The notes: generated by a model not told the origin, from the sequence alone. A stretch of DNA of 22,519 nt from an uncultured Muribaculaceae bacterium (GCA_934663645.1 CAKUKR010000036.1:1-22519); one strand, 5' to 3'; shown: positions 7,283-16,370, counted from the first letter of the stretch. A program made the numbers and translations.

Positions 7283-8575
7283 TTAACCTCCGAAATTGTC
7301 GTAATGTATGCTTGACGGCTCAACGCCGAGGTCGTACAGCATCTTGTTAACTGCGTTGCTCATAGGTCCGGGTCCGCACATATAGTATTCGATGTCCTCT
7401 GGTGCCGGGTGGTCTTTCAGATACTTCTCATACATTACCTGATGTACAAACCCTGGAGTGTACTCAACGCCAGCGGCATCTGCTGCAGGGTCGGGACGGT
7501 CGAGCGCGAGGTAGAACTTGAAGTTGGGAAACTCTTTCTCCAGCTCGAGGAAGTCCTGCAGGTAGAACACCTCGTTCAATGCGCGAGCACCGTAGAAGTA
7601 AGACATTTTGCGGTCGGTGACGTGCAGAGTACGTGTCATGTGCATGATTTGAGCGCGGAGAGGCGCCATGCCGGCACCGCCGCCTACCCATATCATCTCC
7701 GCCTTGGAGTCGAAAATCGGGTGAAAGTCGCCGTAAGGGCCGCTCATCAATACCTTGTCGCCCGGCTTGAGGGTGAAAATGTAGGACGACGCGATGCCCG
7801 GCGAAACCGGCAAGAACCCGGTCTTGGTCTTGGGCTGGAACGGCGGGGTGGCGATGCGGACTGTCAGCATGATTCGGTCGCCCTCTGCCGGGTAGTTGGC
7901 CATGGAATAAGCCCTGACGGTCTCCTCTGTGTTGCGGCACTTGAGCGTGAACAGCCCGAACTTCTCCCATGCGGGGAGGTACTCGTCGCCAATGAGGCTC
8001 TTGTCGATGTCCTTGTCATAGTCCATCTCGTATTTCGGTATCCGTATCTGTGCATACGAGCCGGGGATGAAGTTCATGTGTTCTCCCTCGGGGAGCTTGA
8101 CGATGAACTCTTTGATGAACGTTGCTACATTGCGGTTGGAGATTACCTCACATTCCCATTCCTTGACATCGAGAGCCGACTCGTCGAGGTGAATGCTCAT
8201 GTCCCCCTTGACCTTGACTTGGCAGCCGAGGCGCCAATGCTCTTTGGCCTGACGGCGGGAGAAGTGCACGGCTTCGGTAGGCAGCATTTCGCCGCCGCCC
8301 TCAGTCACCTGTACTTTGCACTGTCCGCAGCTGCCTTTTCCGCCGCATGCTGACGAGAGGTGAACTCCAGCATCGGCGAGTGAGGCCAACAGCGATTTGC
8401 CGGCGGCGGTGTGCACAGTCTTCTTGCCCGAATTGATGTCTATTGTTACTTCGCCGGACGACACGAGCCATTTCTTGGCCAATAGCAGTATCAGTACCAG
8501 CACAAGGGTGATGACAAGGAAAATAGCCGAGGCCGCAGCCACGGAATGCCATGCTATTGTGGTGAGTGTTGACAT
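7283..8575 (-). CDS. nqrF: Na+-translocating NADH:quinone reductase subunit F
   Basis: Electron-entry subunit of Na+-NQR: NADH to FAD to a 2Fe-2S centre, then on through the complex. 430 residues. One N-terminal membrane helix is at about 12-33. The ferredoxin-type domain has cluster ligands C77, C83, C86 and C118. The flavin motif RAYSMANYP is at 221-229, the NADH-binding GGGAGMAP at 298-305, and YYMCGPGPM at 397-405 supplies the conserved Cys near nicotinamide. It is the last gene of the operon, 22 bases after nqrE. All cofactor motifs are intact. Confidence 0.97.
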   Translation of the reverse strand: MSTLTTIAWHSVAAASAIFLVITLVLVLILLLAKKWLVSSGEVTIDINSGKKTVHTAAGKSLLASLADAGVHLSSACGGKGSCGQCKVQVTEGGGEMLPTEAVHFSRRQAKEHWRLGCQVKVKGDMSIHLDESALDVKEWECEVISNRNVATFIKEFIVKLPEGEHMNFIPGSYAQIRIPKYEMDYDKDIDKSLIGDEYLPAWEKFGLFTLKCRNTEETVRAYSMANYPAEGDRIMLTVRIATPPFQPKTKTGFLPVSPGIASSYIFTLKPGDKVLMSGPYGDFHPIFDSKAEMIWVGGGAGMAPLRAQIMHMTRTLHVTDRKMSYFYGARALNEVFYLQDFLELEKEFPNFKFYLALDRPDPAADAAGVEYTPGFVHQVMYEKYLKDHPAPEDIEYYMCGPGPMSNAVNKMLYDLGVEPSSIHYDNFGG

Positions 8576-8597
8576 ATCTTTGTTGGATAGGGGAGCG

Positions 8598-9212
8598 TTA
8601 TAGTTTGATGCCGAGGAAGCTCATGAAGGCTATGCCCATGAGGCCCGTTATGATGAAAGTGATGCCAATGCCGCGCAGTGGCTTGGGGATGTTGCTGTAT
8701 GCGAGCTTTTCGCGTATAGCCGCGAGGCATGTTATCGCGAGCAGCCAGCCTATGCCGGAGCCGGCACCGTATACCGTCGCTGTCCAAGCGTCGGCGAAAT
8801 CACGCTGCTGCATGAATAGCACCGCGCCGAGGATCGCGCAGTTGACGGCTATCAGCGGCAGGAAGATGCCGAGCGAGTTGTACAATGAGGGGGAATACTT
8901 CTCGATGACCATCTCGAGTATCTGCACCAGTGCCGCGATGACGGCGATGAACATGATAAGCCCGAGGAAACTGAGGTCGGTCGAAGAGTAGTCGCTTCCG
9001 AGCCAGGCCAATGCACCGGGTTGCAGCACATACTCGTTGATGCACCAGCACAGGGGCAATGCTATGATGAGGACGAAGCTGACGGCGATGCCGAGGCCGA
9101 AAGCAGTCTTGACGTTTTTCGATACTGCCAGGAATGAACACATACCCAGGAAGTATGCGAATATCATGTTGTCGATGAATATCGACTTGATGAACAGATT
9201 CAGATTTTCCAT
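8598..9212 (-). CDS. nqrE: Na+-translocating NADH:quinone reductase subunit E
   Basis: Integral membrane subunit of about six helices, homologous to NqrD and RnfA. 204 residues. C25 ([10 protein letters not shown]) and C125 (AVNCAILGA) are the two inverted-repeat Cys that, with the NqrD pair, hold the intramembrane Fe-S centre between NqrF and the downstream flavins. It starts at ATG 9210-9212, 25 bases after nqrD. Confidence 0.97.
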   Translation of the reverse strand: MENLNLFIKSIFIDNMIFAYFLGMCSFLAVSKNVKTAFGLGIAVSFVLIIALPLCWCINEYVLQPGALAWLGSDYSSTDLSFLGLIMFIAVIAALVQILEMVIEKYSPSLYNSLGIFLPLIAVNCAILGAVLFMQQRDFADAWTATVYGAGSGIGWLLAITCLAAIREKLAYSNIPKPLRGIGITFIITGLMGIAFMSFLGIKL

Positions 9213-9237
9213 ATTGTTCCTTTAATGTGTCCTGTCG

Positions 9238-9861
9238 TTACTTTTCCTGCAAGTCCTTGTTGCGTGAGCGGTGCGCCCAGATGATGCATGCGAGTGTGAT
9301 GAGCGCCATGGGCGGCAGTATCATCATGCCGTTGTTCTGGTAGCCGGCGTCATACAATGCCTGCGGTATCACTTGATAGCCCAGGAGCGTCCCGCTGCCG
9401 AGCAGTTCGCGGAAAAAGGCGACGATTATCAGTATTATGCCGTATCCCAGTCCGTTGCCTATGCCGTCGAGGAACGACGGCCAGGGACGGTGGCTCATGG
9501 CGAATGCCTCGAGCCGGCCCATGAGGATGCAGTTGGTGATTATCAGGCCGATGAACACTGACAGCTGCTTGCTCACGTCATAGTTCCATGCCTTCAGCAC
9601 CTGGTCAACTACCACCACGAGGGCTGCCACTACGACCAGCTGGACGATGATGCGTATGGAGGAGGGTATGGTGTTGCGCATGAAGGAAATTATGACATTT
9701 GCCAGCGCGAGCACAGCGACCACGGAAATGGTCATCACGATAGCCGGTTCGAGTTTGGCAGTCACGGCAAGTGCCGAGCAGATGCCGAGCACCTGGACTA
9801 TCACCGGGTTGTCCTTTGACAACGGGTTGACGAGTGGAAATAACTTCTTTGATATAGCCAT
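9238..9861 (-). CDS. nqrD: Na+-translocating NADH:quinone reductase subunit D
   Basis: Membrane subunit paired with NqrE. 207 residues, about six helices. C28 (GICSALAV) and C111 (TNCILMGR) are the conserved half-channel Cys that complete the NqrD/E iron-sulfur site. Its ATG lies only 2 bases after the nqrC stop, indicating coupled translation. Confidence 0.97.
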   Translation of the reverse strand: MAISKKLFPLVNPLSKDNPVIVQVLGICSALAVTAKLEPAIVMTISVVAVLALANVIISFMRNTIPSSIRIIVQLVVVAALVVVVDQVLKAWNYDVSKQLSVFIGLIITNCILMGRLEAFAMSHRPWPSFLDGIGNGLGYGIILIIVAFFRELLGSGTLLGYQVIPQALYDAGYQNNGMMILPPMALITLACIIWAHRSRNKDLQEK

Positions 9862-9863
9862 GG

Positions 9864-10589
9864 TCAGTTGTTCTGTCGGTTTTCTTGGATTTTGATCAGG
9901 AATGAGGAGTAGGGCTGGAGCGAGGAGCGCAGCATCTTCTGCACGCCCTGGCTGGTGATGGTGCCTCCGCTGATGCCGTTCACATAATCGCCCTCGTTGG
10001 GCTTCTGTCCGGCCTTGACGACGGCTATGGATTCAAACACGCCGTCAACGAATACGTTCTTGCCCTTGAACTGGTCTGCGAACTCGGGTTTCTCGATTTC
10101 CGCGCCCAGTCCGGGTGTCTCACCTTGGTGAGAGAAATACGCCCCGTAGATGGTGTCGCCGTTATCGTCAAAAGCGACGTAGCCCCATATCGGGCCCCAC
10201 AATCCCGCGCCGTAGCAGGGGAGTATGTATTTTGTGCCGTCATCGGTCTTGGCGACGAATACGGGCAGCATACGCTCGTTGTCGGGTTTCTTCACTTCGT
10301 CAGCCACGTTTATATCGAATGCCTCTTGTGAAGTCTCGACTTTCTCTCCATGGTAGTTGACGATGTAGCTGTAGGTGATTGTTTTTTCGTACAGAGCCGG
10401 TATTTCGGCATTGTCATGCGGCGTGACGTGGACGGCGGCGAGGATTTGCCGCTTCGTGTCGTTGGCGATGTTGTCGAGCTGTTCCGGGCGCAGCGCCTGG
10501 TAGACCATTGACAGCACGATGCCGACGATCAGCACGATGACAGCCGAGTATATTATAGTGTAGGTATTGCCTTGTCTGTTAATCTTCAT
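9864..10589 (-). CDS. nqrC: Na+-translocating NADH:quinone reductase subunit C
   Basis: Membrane-anchored subunit with a periplasmic flavin domain. 241 residues: one helix at about 11-31, then a soluble FMN_bind domain. T210 in SGGTITS (207-213) is the expected site for covalent phosphoester-linked FMN; the usual motif is SG(A/G)TxT. Its start overlaps the nqrB stop as ATGA (10586-10589). Covalent flavin attachment needs an ApbE-type transferase, which is not in this window. Confidence 0.97.
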   Translation of the reverse strand: MKINRQGNTYTIIYSAVIVLIVGIVLSMVYQALRPEQLDNIANDTKRQILAAVHVTPHDNAEIPALYEKTITYSYIVNYHGEKVETSQEAFDINVADEVKKPDNERMLPVFVAKTDDGTKYILPCYGAGLWGPIWGYVAFDDNGDTIYGAYFSHQGETPGLGAEIEKPEFADQFKGKNVFVDGVFESIAVVKAGQKPNEGDYVNGISGGTITSQGVQKMLRSSLQPYSSFLIKIQENRQNN

Positions 10590-11788
10590 GGTTTCGTGGT
10601 ATTAGCGGGTTTCACAGCGCGGCGCATGCGGCGGCGTATGTTGGCCGACACGACGCAGTAGTCTATCAGCGGCGCGAAGCAGTTCATCAGCAGCACAGCG
10701 AGCATTGCCCCTTCGGGGAAGCCGGTGTTGTAGCAGCGTATCACTATTGCCATCACGCCTATCAGGAATCCGTATATGTATTTGCCGGTATTGGTGCGGC
10801 ACGCTGTCACGGGGTCTGTCGCCATGAACACTATCGCAAACGCGAAGCCTCCGAGGCAAACCTGCTCCAACGGCGAGAGCAATGTCGCCGGGTAGAGCGG
10901 CGAGGCGAATGTGTTGGCAACGAAGCCCATTGCCAGTCCGCCAGCGAGGGCTGAGAGCATGATGCGCCAGCTTGCCATGCCGGTGGCGAGGAGTATGACT
11001 GCGCCTATGAGTATGCATAGCGTAGAGGTCTCGCCCCATGAACCCGGAATGAAACCGAAGAACATGTCGGAGAGCGATACGGGGTCTCCCACTATATTGG
11101 TGATTGCGGCGTGCGGGTCTGCGGCCGAGGCTATCTGCCCGAGCGGCGTTGCACCGGAGAAGCCGTCTACGGGAGCTGCGCCTCCAAGCGACACGAAAAC
11201 CTGGTCTCCGCTCATCTTGGTGGGATAGGCGAAGAACAGGAATGCTCGTGCCACAAGTGCGACGTTCAGGAAGTTGTAGCCCGTTCCGCCGAACACTTCC
11301 TTGGCGAATATCACGGCGAAGGCTACTGCTATGGCGAGCATCCACCAGGGGGTGTCAACCGGGCATATCATCGGTATCAGTATGCCTGACACCAGAAAGC
11401 CCTCCTGGATTTCGTGGTGGCGTATCTGCGCGACGATAAACTCGATGCCGAGGCCGACGACGTATGCTGTAACAATGTTGGGCAATGCGGCCCACAGTCC
11501 GTACAGGAACATCTGCAGCAACCCCATGTCGGTGCCGGTGGCGAGCGAGTGCTGGTAGCCTATGTTCCACATGCCGAACAGGACGCACGGCATGAGCGCA
11601 AGGATGACGGTGGTCATGGTGCGCTTCGTGTCGTTGGCGTCGTGGATTTGCACGCCGCTCGAGGAGGTCTCGTTGGGCGTGTACAGGAATGTATAGAAGC
11701 CGTCAAACACGGAATGGAATTTCTCGAACTTTCCTCCCTTGTCAAACTGCGGCTTTATCTTGTCTAATTGGCGTTTTAGTCCTTTCAC
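10586..11788 (-). CDS. nqrB: Na+-translocating NADH:quinone reductase subunit B
   Basis: Large membrane subunit that carries FMN and riboflavin and is linked to Na+ passage and quinone reduction. 400 residues with about ten helices. T214 in FSGATPLG (SGAT, 211-214) is the covalent FMN site. The start codon is GTG (complement of 11786-11788); an in-frame stop lies four codons further upstream, so no ATG start is available before the conserved N-terminus. It begins 52 bases after nqrA. Confidence 0.97.
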   Translation of the reverse strand: MKGLKRQLDKIKPQFDKGGKFEKFHSVFDGFYTFLYTPNETSSSGVQIHDANDTKRTMTTVILALMPCVLFGMWNIGYQHSLATGTDMGLLQMFLYGLWAALPNIVTAYVVGLGIEFIVAQIRHHEIQEGFLVSGILIPMICPVDTPWWMLAIAVAFAVIFAKEVFGGTGYNFLNVALVARAFLFFAYPTKMSGDQVFVSLGGAAPVDGFSGATPLGQIASAADPHAAITNIVGDPVSLSDMFFGFIPGSWGETSTLCILIGAVILLATGMASWRIMLSALAGGLAMGFVANTFASPLYPATLLSPLEQVCLGGFAFAIVFMATDPVTACRTNTGKYIYGFLIGVMAIVIRCYNTGFPEGAMLAVLLMNCFAPLIDYCVVSANIRRRMRRAVKPANTTKP

Positions 11789-11840
11789 TGTTGGTGTAGT
11801 TTATCTTGTTGGTTATGAGATATGAGACTTGCGGTACACG

Positions 11841-13169
11841 TCATTCCATTTCTTGCCGCAGGTAGTCGAGACCCTCGCGGACTATCTTCTGCAACGGGAT
11901 TTTTGAGGTGTCAACAAACTCCGGGAGTGCGAAATCCTCGGGAGCGACCTCGTAAATGCCGAGTTGCTCCATTTTGTCGATGTCGCGTGCAATAATGGCT
12001 TTCAGCAGGTATTCCGGGTATATGTCAAAGGGGAATACCTTGTCGTATTCGCCGCTGAGTATCATGGCGCGATGCCCCCCCCTGACGCGAGCGTCAAAGT
12101 TGAACAGACGGTGTCCCTTCAGGAAAAATGATGGGAATGTGCGCTTTACGCTGTATACGCGGGGACTCATCGAAGCCCATCCCATGAACTCGTCGGCAGT
12201 GTCGCCCTCCGCTATGATGGTGACTTGGCGGTAGGGAAAACGCAGGTAGCCGTCGCCAGCCACATGGATGCCAGTCAGCACGTTGCCGGAGATGATGCGT
12301 TCATTCTTTCCTCCGACTATGTTGTCCTTGACCAGGTCTTTGATTGCCACGCCGACGGTCGTGCGTATGGTTTTAGGGTGCTTTGCCTCCGGGCCGGTTA
12401 TTCCCACTTCGCAGCGGGTGTCGAGTTCCCCATGCAGCGACAGATGCCCGATGCGGGCGGCTGTGCGGGCATCGAGCGCCAGCACGGTCTCGCCCTTGTT
12501 GACAGGGCGTATCTGCGCTATCTGCACTCCGACATTGCCGGCAGGGTGCGGCCCTTGGTATTCGACGACCTCGGCGTGTGACGAGGTAATGCCCGCTCCG
12601 AAGGCCGTGCCCAGATATACCTTTCCATCTGTGAGCATGGCGAGGATGCGAAGTCCCTCCTCCATGTCCTTGTACATGTCTGGCGTGACTATTTCCGGAG
12701 CAAGCGGCGTGCTGTCAAATGCGGTGACAAAGACATCGCGGAACTGCGCGTCAGCAGCAGGTATGATGTCATACGGACGTTGACGCAGCATCGCCCATAG
12801 TCCGCATCGTTGCAGCGTGTCGCGAACTTGCTCTGGAGAGGAGAAGTCTGGCTTCAAGTCGGCTTTGCCGTCGCTTTCGCGCACAAGCGTTACCGCCTCG
12901 ATTTTGCGGCGTTCTCCACGTTTTATACCAGTGATTTTGCCGGCCACTGGAGAGACGAGGCTTATCGGGCTTCCGCCCTTGTCTTCCATAAGTTTGCTGC
13001 CGACTTGCACTTCATCACCTGTAGAAACAACTACCCTCCATTTTATGCCCGGGAAATCGTCCGGGACGAGAGCAAAATCAATGGCGGACTCATTGTCGGA
13101 TATGTCATTGGAGAGCCTCCCAGCCAACGGAATATCCAGTCCTTTCTTAATTCTTATAGTCTCGGCCAT
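11841..13169 (-). CDS. nqrA: Na+-translocating NADH:quinone reductase subunit A
   Basis: Peripheral cytoplasmic subunit implicated in ubiquinone binding. From ATG at 13167-13169 it has 442 residues, close to the family norm. It opens with the conserved IRIKKGLDIPLAGRL (5-19) and then a biotinyl-lipoyl-like fold (GDEVQVGSKLMEDKGG, SPVAGKITGIKRGERR). The frame stays open to a GTG 13 codons upstream, but that extension runs through a leader hairpin and is not family-like. First gene of nqrABCDEF. Confidence 0.96.
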   Translation of the reverse strand: MAETIRIKKGLDIPLAGRLSNDISDNESAIDFALVPDDFPGIKWRVVVSTGDEVQVGSKLMEDKGGSPISLVSPVAGKITGIKRGERRKIEAVTLVRESDGKADLKPDFSSPEQVRDTLQRCGLWAMLRQRPYDIIPAADAQFRDVFVTAFDSTPLAPEIVTPDMYKDMEEGLRILAMLTDGKVYLGTAFGAGITSSHAEVVEYQGPHPAGNVGVQIAQIRPVNKGETVLALDARTAARIGHLSLHGELDTRCEVGITGPEAKHPKTIRTTVGVAIKDLVKDNIVGGKNERIISGNVLTGIHVAGDGYLRFPYRQVTIIAEGDTADEFMGWASMSPRVYSVKRTFPSFFLKGHRLFNFDARVRGGHRAMILSGEYDKVFPFDIYPEYLLKAIIARDIDKMEQLGIYEVAPEDFALPEFVDTSKIPLQKIVREGLDYLRQEME

Positions 13170-13192
13170 AAGCAGTGTTTTAATTGTAGACC

Positions 13193-13208
13193 GTGCGTTC
13201 TCACGCAC
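13193..13208 (-). promoter_or_regulatory. 5' leader hairpin of the nqr operon, GNRA-type loop
   Basis: On the minus strand GTGCGT pairs with ACGCAC around the tetraloop GAGA, which fits GNRA. It starts about ten bases after the predicted transcription start and lies 23 bases before the nqrA ATG. There is no T tract, so it is not a terminator. It may protect the 5' end of a long, highly used mRNA. Confidence 0.55.
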
Positions 13209-13222
13209 CTATTTTTATAACA

Positions 13223-13253
13223 CAAAGTTACGAATAATTCCTCGTTTCTCAAA
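13223..13253 (-). promoter_or_regulatory. Promoter for the nqr operon
   Basis: On the minus strand, TTTG (complement of 13250-13253), a 19-bp spacer, then TAACTTTG (complement of 13223-13230). Full consensus match. The leader to the nqrA ATG is about 50 bases. It sits 35 bases beyond the terminator of the upstream TPR gene, which isolates the operon. Confidence 0.8.
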
Positions 13254-13288
13254 GTGCATGTACCCGAAAGCTCCGGTTATTTGAAATG

Positions 13289-13321
13289 AAAAAATCGGGC
13301 GTGCCATTGCGGCACGCCCGA
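13289..13321 (-). terminator. Rho-independent terminator after the TPR-protein gene
   Basis: On the minus strand TCGGGCGTGCC (13321-13311) pairs perfectly with GGCACGCCCGA (13305-13295) around a 5-base loop, followed by six T (complement of 13289-13294). It lies 26 bases after the stop codon of the gene ending at 13348. A textbook intrinsic terminator. Confidence 0.93.
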
Positions 13322-13347
13322 CAGTGTATGTCATTTGCCGGCTGAAA

Positions 13348-14877
13348 TTACTTCACGCCGAGAGCTTTCTGTATTTCAGCGAAGTCGCTGGCGTCCTTTT
13401 CCTTATCGATGAGGGAAAGCGCCTTCTCATAGTCGGCCTTGCCGGCAGTAGCCTTTTCAGCAGCTGGTGCAAGGTATGATTTGGCGTCACCAAGCACCTT
13501 GTACGGGCGGTAGCTGTCCGGATTGACTGCTGCAGCTTTCTCGGCGTATACGATAGAGTTGCGCACATACTCCGTGGCTTTGGCAATTTGAGTCTCATCT
13601 TTGTTCAGGACGCCTGAATAGTAGCAGAGCAGGGCTGTCTGGATGAGGTCATTGTAAGAGGCCTTGTCGGTTTTGCTTATGTACAGCATGTATGCGTCGG
13701 CAGCTTCGTCGTACTTGTTCTGTTCAAGTGGAATAAATGCCAGCTGACGGTAGAAGTCTACGTTTTCGGGGAACTCGATGATGCCCTCTTTCAGGACTTT
13801 AGTCGCCTCGTCATAGCGTTTTGCAAAGCGCAACTCTGATGAAATCAGGTTGTAGTCCACTATGGCGATAGCATTGTTTTTGGGGTCAGCCATGTGTCTG
13901 CGGTATACTTCTTCAGCGAGCCCGAGCAGCTGGTCTTTCATGGAATCCAACTGGGCGGCGTTCATGAGCTGGTAGCGGCGTGCCGTGAAGTTGTCAGGGT
14001 TTTCAGCGAGCAGCTTTGTGGCGTAGTCATAGCCTTCCTGATACTTGCCGCCGTGGAACAGGAGCAGCTGATAGCGGCTCTCGTCGCTCTTGAAGTGGCT
14101 GGGGTTGCTGATGTACTTGCTGTACTGCTCGGCAGCGTTCTTGTAGTCCTCCTTGTTGTAGTACGCTTCTGCGAGCTCGCGCTGGCCGAGAGCCGAGTTC
14201 GGGTTGTTCTCGAGCAGCTTCTTGAGCATGCTGATCGCGAAATCGGGGTTGAACTTGGTGTACAGCTTTGCATACTTCACATACGCATCGGCTGCCTGAG
14301 GGTTGTATGTAGTCGCCATTTCATATTTTGAGGCGGCGCTGTTGCGGTCGTCATGGTCGTATGCCACATCGCCTTCGTAGATAAAAATCTCCGGCTCGTA
14401 CATATTGCGTCGGCGTGCGTTCTTGAGTGCGTTGGCTATCTGCTTTTCGTAGACAGTTGCGCCCTCTGACGAGCTTTCATAGTATGCGCGTGCTATTGCC
14501 ACCCATACAGCAGCGTCCTTCTTGTTCAGCTTCTCGGCTTTCTTGAAGTTGTTTTCGGCCTCCTTGACATTGCCGTTCTTCAGCTCGAGCGACCCCAGGC
14601 CGATGTAGTTGTAGGCATAGTCGGGGTTGATGGACACGCCCTGTTCAAAGTATTTCTTTGCCCCGGCGAGGTCTTGCTGTCTGATTGAGAGCAGACCGAG
14701 ATAGTAGTTGGCTATGGCCTTGTCCGTGCCGGGGTTGTTGTAGTTGCGTTCCAGCAGCTCCAGTGCGTTGTTGAACTGGTCTGCCTTGTAATATTCGACA
14801 CCCTCCTGATGCGTCTGTGCGAAAACGCCCAGTGAAGCACCTGCCATGAAGAGTGAGAAGACAAATTTGAGTTTCAT
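13348..14877 (-). CDS. Secreted tetratricopeptide repeat protein
   Basis: 509 residues. The N-terminus MKLKFVFSLFMAGASLGVFA is a signal peptide with likely cleavage at FA|QT (20/21), so the mature protein is periplasmic or membrane-associated. Most of the rest is a TPR solenoid: units can be seen at about 24-55 (GVEYYKADQFNNALELLERN), 56-90, 91-125, and repeatedly to about residue 430, including LAEAYYNKEDYKNAAEQYSKYI. TPRs mount protein complexes; no catalytic motif is present. It is downstream of a PstS-like lipoprotein and a small membrane protein, an order I recall from Bacteroidales ExbB/ExbD/TonB neighbourhoods. It ends at a strong terminator. The 198-base gap upstream has no promoter I can defend. 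Confidence 0.88.
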   Translation of the reverse strand: MKLKFVFSLFMAGASLGVFAQTHQEGVEYYKADQFNNALELLERNYNNPGTDKAIANYYLGLLSIRQQDLAGAKKYFEQGVSINPDYAYNYIGLGSLELKNGNVKEAENNFKKAEKLNKKDAAVWVAIARAYYESSSEGATVYEKQIANALKNARRRNMYEPEIFIYEGDVAYDHDDRNSAASKYEMATTYNPQAADAYVKYAKLYTKFNPDFAISMLKKLLENNPNSALGQRELAEAYYNKEDYKNAAEQYSKYISNPSHFKSDESRYQLLLFHGGKYQEGYDYATKLLAENPDNFTARRYQLMNAAQLDSMKDQLLGLAEEVYRRHMADPKNNAIAIVDYNLISSELRFAKRYDEATKVLKEGIIEFPENVDFYRQLAFIPLEQNKYDEAADAYMLYISKTDKASYNDLIQTALLCYYSGVLNKDETQIAKATEYVRNSIVYAEKAAAVNPDSYRPYKVLGDAKSYLAPAAEKATAGKADYEKALSLIDKEKDASDFAEIQKALGVK

Positions 14878-15075
14878 ATCCTGTGAGTTTTGTTTATTTC
14901 CTTATCTGATAACGCAGCTGCCTGCCACATATTACGCCGACCGCTTATTTGGCGCGTGTTTGTGTGATTGCTTTCGTTCTGCGTTTCCTGTTTGCTATAT
15001 AGATGCGGTTTTGTGTAAATGGTTTACAGCTCACTTTGGTTTTGTCTTATGAAAAAACGCCGTGGCTGTTACGCC

Positions 15076-16086
15076 TTATCTCTCTATGAGGTTAATTATC
15101 CGTTGTCCCATATTGAATGGCAGTATGCCGGTGCGAAGCATGATTTTCTGCCCCACTGGTCCTGTCATGAATGCGAAGAAGCTGTGCATGACAGTAGAGT
15201 TGGGGGCTGTGGAAATCATATATACCTTGCGGAACAGCGGGTACTCGCCTGAGGCTATGTATGCCTGGTATGGCTTGTAACTTATGGTGCTGAAATCGTT
15301 TTCCTCGCAGGGGTTGCTCACCTTTATGATGTTTACCACGTCGGTGAGTTCAGTCGCAATGGTGTCGCCCTGTACCGAGTAGTCTGCCATACGTTCCTTG
15401 ACAGGGACCTTGCGGGCAGCGGACAGGTCTTCGCCGAGCCAGCTGACGGAGATGATGCCTATAGCATCTTTGTCCTTCTTTATGTAGTCGAACACTTCTG
15501 CGTTGGTCTTTGCAGCGGTGGCGTATGCGCGGTCAGAGATGTTTTGACCTTTTTTGAGGAACTTGTCGCGTAGGTAGCTTACAGTAGACGAGCCGTTGTT
15601 GTCAAAAACGAGCTTTATGCGAGTGGTGTCGTTGCCCAGGACTTCACTCCATCGCGTGATTTCGCCATTGAGTATGCTGCCGATTTCCTGTGTAGACAGT
15701 TCCTTTACGGGATTGTTCTTGTTGGTGATCAGGGCAACAGCATCGACGGCGATGCATTTCTGTCGCACTATGTGCTTGTACTTGTCCTTGATGTATTTGA
15801 TCTGGTCTTTGGTCAGTTCTTTGGTGACGATGATTGACTGAGTGTTGTCGGACATCAGCGTGTCTAAAGCCTCAGTTTCGCTGACATAACAGGGGATTAT
15901 GGAGGCTTCCGGGTATGAATACTCAAACACCTCGATTTCCTCGTCTAGGATGGCTTTGAAGCCGTCGTCGCAGAAAATGGTGCCAGCTCCTGCGGCATAT
16001 TCTCCTCGTTTTGTCTGCTGGCATGACACTGCCGCAAGAGCAAAGGCTGCTAACAGTGAGGCAAACGCCCATGTTGATTTTCTCAT
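15076..16086 (-). CDS. PstS-like substrate-binding lipoprotein
   Basis: 336 residues. A lipoprotein signal with lipobox AVSC places the acylated Cys at C22. The mature part is a type 2 periplasmic binding fold of the phosphate-binding PstS group: the segment NPVKELSTQEIGSILNGEITRW is family-typical, and NNGSSTVSYLRDKF contains the Ser/Thr-rich anion-binding loop. No pstC, pstA, pstB or phoU is adjacent, so it is unlikely to be the subunit of a classical phosphate importer encoded here. It follows the small membrane protein by 27 bases and precedes the TPR protein. Its ligand is unproven; a role as an envelope sensor or partner of a TonB-type system is an inference from neighbourhood. Confidence 0.85.
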   Translation of the reverse strand: MRKSTWAFASLLAAFALAAVSCQQTKRGEYAAGAGTIFCDDGFKAILDEEIEVFEYSYPEASIIPCYVSETEALDTLMSDNTQSIIVTKELTKDQIKYIKDKYKHIVRQKCIAVDAVALITNKNNPVKELSTQEIGSILNGEITRWSEVLGNDTTRIKLVFDNNGSSTVSYLRDKFLKKGQNISDRAYATAAKTNAEVFDYIKKDKDAIGIISVSWLGEDLSAARKVPVKERMADYSVQGDTIATELTDVVNIIKVSNPCEENDFSTISYKPYQAYIASGEYPLFRKVYMISTAPNSTVMHSFFAFMTGPVGQKIMLRTGILPFNMGQRIINLIER

Positions 16087-16113
16087 TGCTATTTCAGAAG
16101 TTTGGATTTTGTG

Positions 16114-16332
16114 TCAGTTGCTGCCTTTCATAAGCCGGAAGCCTCGGTATATGCCATAAACGATCAGGACACAGCCTACTACGTATTTTACGGTTGTGTT
16201 TGTCCCGAATACATCGACCTTGTCCATTGCTATGAGTACTCCCATGCCGAGGTATATCAGCACCATGAATATCGCGAACCATAGGCGTATGCCCTTGGGC
16301 GAGGAGTGATGGTTCTTCTCTAAATCCTGCAT
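16114..16332 (-). CDS. Small membrane protein upstream of the PstS-like lipoprotein
   Basis: 72 residues with two hydrophobic helices (about 17-36 and 47-66) and a hydrophilic loop KVDVFGTNTTVKY between them. The basic ending YRGFRLMKGSN suggests both termini are cytoplasmic. It matches in length and pattern the unnamed small protein that I recall next to exbD/tonB and PstS-like genes in Bacteroidales. First gene of a likely three-gene unit with its own promoter; ATG at 16330-16332. Function unknown. Confidence 0.72.
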   Translation of the reverse strand: MQDLEKNHHSSPKGIRLWFAIFMVLIYLGMGVLIAMDKVDVFGTNTTVKYVVGCVLIVYGIYRGFRLMKGSN

Positions 16333-16370
16333 AAATGATACGTTTGTCCTATCTTACGTTCAACAATGTG

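Noticed and set aside
7409..8353. A 314-codon open frame antisense to nqrF
   Set aside because: Covers the FAD and NADH domains of nqrF on the other strand; no family features.
13170..13208. Longer nqrA starting at a GTG at 13208
   Set aside because: The extra 13 residues run through the leader hairpin and precede the conserved MAETIRIKKGLDIPLAG start.
14878..15075. Promoter or RNA gene in the 198-base gap upstream of the TPR gene
   Set aside because: No TAnnTTTG box with a -33 partner on the minus strand, no tRNA-like fold; only a small gtaaa/tttac palindrome at 15015-15027.
15052..15078. Terminator after the PstS-like lipoprotein gene
   Set aside because: There is a six-T run on the minus strand just after the stop, but the bases before it form at most three pairs, so I do not call a hairpin terminator.
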